Assembly: GCA_911728455.2 (NCBI GenBank) | Contig: OU452234.1 | Span: 2,792,501 to 2,856,500, forward strand | Reading direction: 5' to 3' | Length of the DNA stretch: 64,000 bases | Origin: Marthasterias glacialis | Lineage: Eukaryota; Echinodermata; Asteroidea; Forcipulatida; Asteriidae | Shown here: positions 62,830 to 64,000 of the stretch, in pieces | Position numbering within the stretch: position 1 is the first letter of the stretch | How the letters are laid out: the number at the start of each line of letters is the position of its first letter | The notes under the pieces: generated by a model | Databases searched by the model: none | What the model saw: only the letters and a program-made list of their open reading frames with translations | What the model was told of the DNA's origin: nothing | Program-made: the position numbers and the translations under genes

Positions 62830-62900
62830 CAGTAAATGTCCTGGAATGTACGTGGCCATTTTTTGTAAACAAAGTGACATGGTCTTCTAGAATATTATTA
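62830..62900 (-). other. Possible noncoding first exon of CSPP1
   Basis: A donor CTG|GTAAGG ends at 62830 on the minus strand, and the next acceptor downstream is the one before the CSPP1 start exon. It contains ATG GCC ACG, which if spliced to 62330 would give a 15-codon upstream reading frame (MATYIPGHLLFEKDQ, then stop). The upstream end is not visible and 62900 is arbitrary. Confidence 0.3.
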
Positions 62901-64000
62901 TAGAAAAGGTAATACTATCAATTTAAATGTAGGAGTCAATTTGTTCATAATGATAAAAGAAGAATATTCTTATTTCTTTTGATGAAACAAAAAATCTGAA
63001 AAAAATGTTTCATTTAGTTCAGGATTCGATCACGGAACGCGTCAGTTGCCAAACAGGATTGTTTCCTCTGTGCTATCAGAATGTGGACAAAATCCTGGAT
63101 AGTTTAATATATTATATAATGTCGGCTACTACTCTGGTACTCATGTACGCTATACAATCATTTGACCAGTTCTGGATCATTTTTATGAATTCAGGTTGTG
63201 CCATTGCAGCTTTTTTGACAATTTTAAATGAAGTATGTCAATTAGTTTACCTAAACAGGCCATAAAAGTCACCAAGTGTCAAATGACCAAAAATATGTCT
63301 TGGAAGGGGCTTTGAGAAAAGAATTGACATCCATTTGACCAGTTCTGGATCAGTTGCTTCTATTCTGGATCAGTAGAGGAACCTTTATTGCAAACCCTCA
63401 TTCCTATTCATAAAGTTGTCGTGCATTAATGCTCATGTTGTCCTCCATCTTGAAAATACAAGTAATATTATTAACAGCTATTTATTCAAATAGTTTCATA
63501 CTTCTCGACATGTAAAAATGTATGTGTTGAGAGCTCTAAAAAGTATGATTTTACCAGATTTACATTGCTTAAATGTCGAGTGATACAGAACTGGTCAAAG
63601 GTGCAATGACTAAAAAAGTGTTATTTTTTCACCAAAAGAGAAAAGATGACTGCTCAGTAAATCTACATAACACTGTTCATGCATCTGAACCATTTTAAAT
63701 GAACTTTATCTGCTCATAGTCATACCTTCAAATATGAAAGGTGAGAAATTTCAACAACGTCTTTGAACCATCAATTTGTTTCAATATAATAATGATTGTC
63801 ACTGACAAATTTCAGAAAATTTGCCATAATTTATTCAACAATGATGTTTACAAGCCAAGTTGCCCGATCTGAAGATCGGGCTTGGAGCGGTCGGTGTTGG
63901 GTGAAATGAAGGGCAGTGGCATAACTAAGGGGGGTGGGCACGGGGGGCACGTGCCCCCCCCCCCCCAACTGATGTCTGTGCCCCCCAGGTGCCTCCCCCC
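62901..64000. other. Upstream of CSPP1, no gene recognised
   Basis: AT-rich sequence with a phrase GACCAGTTCTGGATCA repeated at about 63167 and 63338. No supported coding exon; ends in a truncated MITE. Confidence 0.5.
63912..64000. mobile_element. Copy of the 981-1167 MITE, cut by the window end
   Basis: It starts GCAGTGGCATAACTAAG and continues into G runs then C runs, as in the first copy. Confidence 0.6.

Noticed and set aside
63005..63265. Plus-strand frame of 86 codons with hydrophobic stretches
   Set aside because: Contains a locally repeated phrase and has no promoter, splice or homology support.

Overview
The window is from an animal nuclear genome. Coding sequence is split into many short exons bounded by GT/AG sites, separated by AT-rich introns full of short inverted-repeat transposons, tRNA-derived SINEs and minisatellites. 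There are no bacterial-type operons. The repeat types, and a secreted C-type lectin of invertebrate style, suggest a marine invertebrate deuterostome. An echinoderm such as a sea star is my best guess, from repeat style only and unproven.

One gene dominates. On the minus strand, from a start codon at 62256 down to about 6.5 kb, I could chain about 56 coding exons with consistent splice phases into a protein of roughly 1,870 residues. It is the orthologue of CSPP1 (centrosome and spindle pole associated protein 1, a microtubule and ciliary-tip protein). The diagnostic blocks appear in the vertebrate order: an acidic/basic N-terminus, a [16 protein letters not shown] block, an [11 protein letters not shown] block, a long charged coiled coil, a [17 protein letters not shown] block, an ESESAFIG block and a C-terminal SLVDADDVL block. 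Vertebrate CSPP1 has about 1,250 residues. The excess here lies in two blocks of small exons of matching phase: thirteen consecutive phase 1-1 exons (39.9-48.0 kb) and seventeen consecutive phase 0-0 exons (11.1-34.3 kb). The second block includes an exon encoding a SAM-like domain and an exon present twice in an exact-looking 616-bp tandem duplication. The last few codons of the gene could not be fixed.

Nested on the plus strand in the intron between 27983 and 34125 is a complete two-exon gene for a secreted 160-residue C-type lectin (30198-30959). At the left edge a possible first exon of a further minus-strand gene (285-478) has a good donor site but no recognised product.

The rest is repeats: several MITE families with visible terminal inverted repeats (one inserted in a SINE with an 8-bp target duplication, one nested in another), long near-perfect foldbacks, SINEs with Leu-tRNA-like heads, and minisatellites. 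The minisatellite at 55963-56630 is made of copies of the exon 6 donor junction, and the one at 31062-31522 lies inside a SINE. By layout: 1-6.4 kb is mostly repeats; 6.4-62.3 kb is CSPP1 with its nested lectin; 62.3-64 kb is probable 5' untranslated sequence and upstream DNA.
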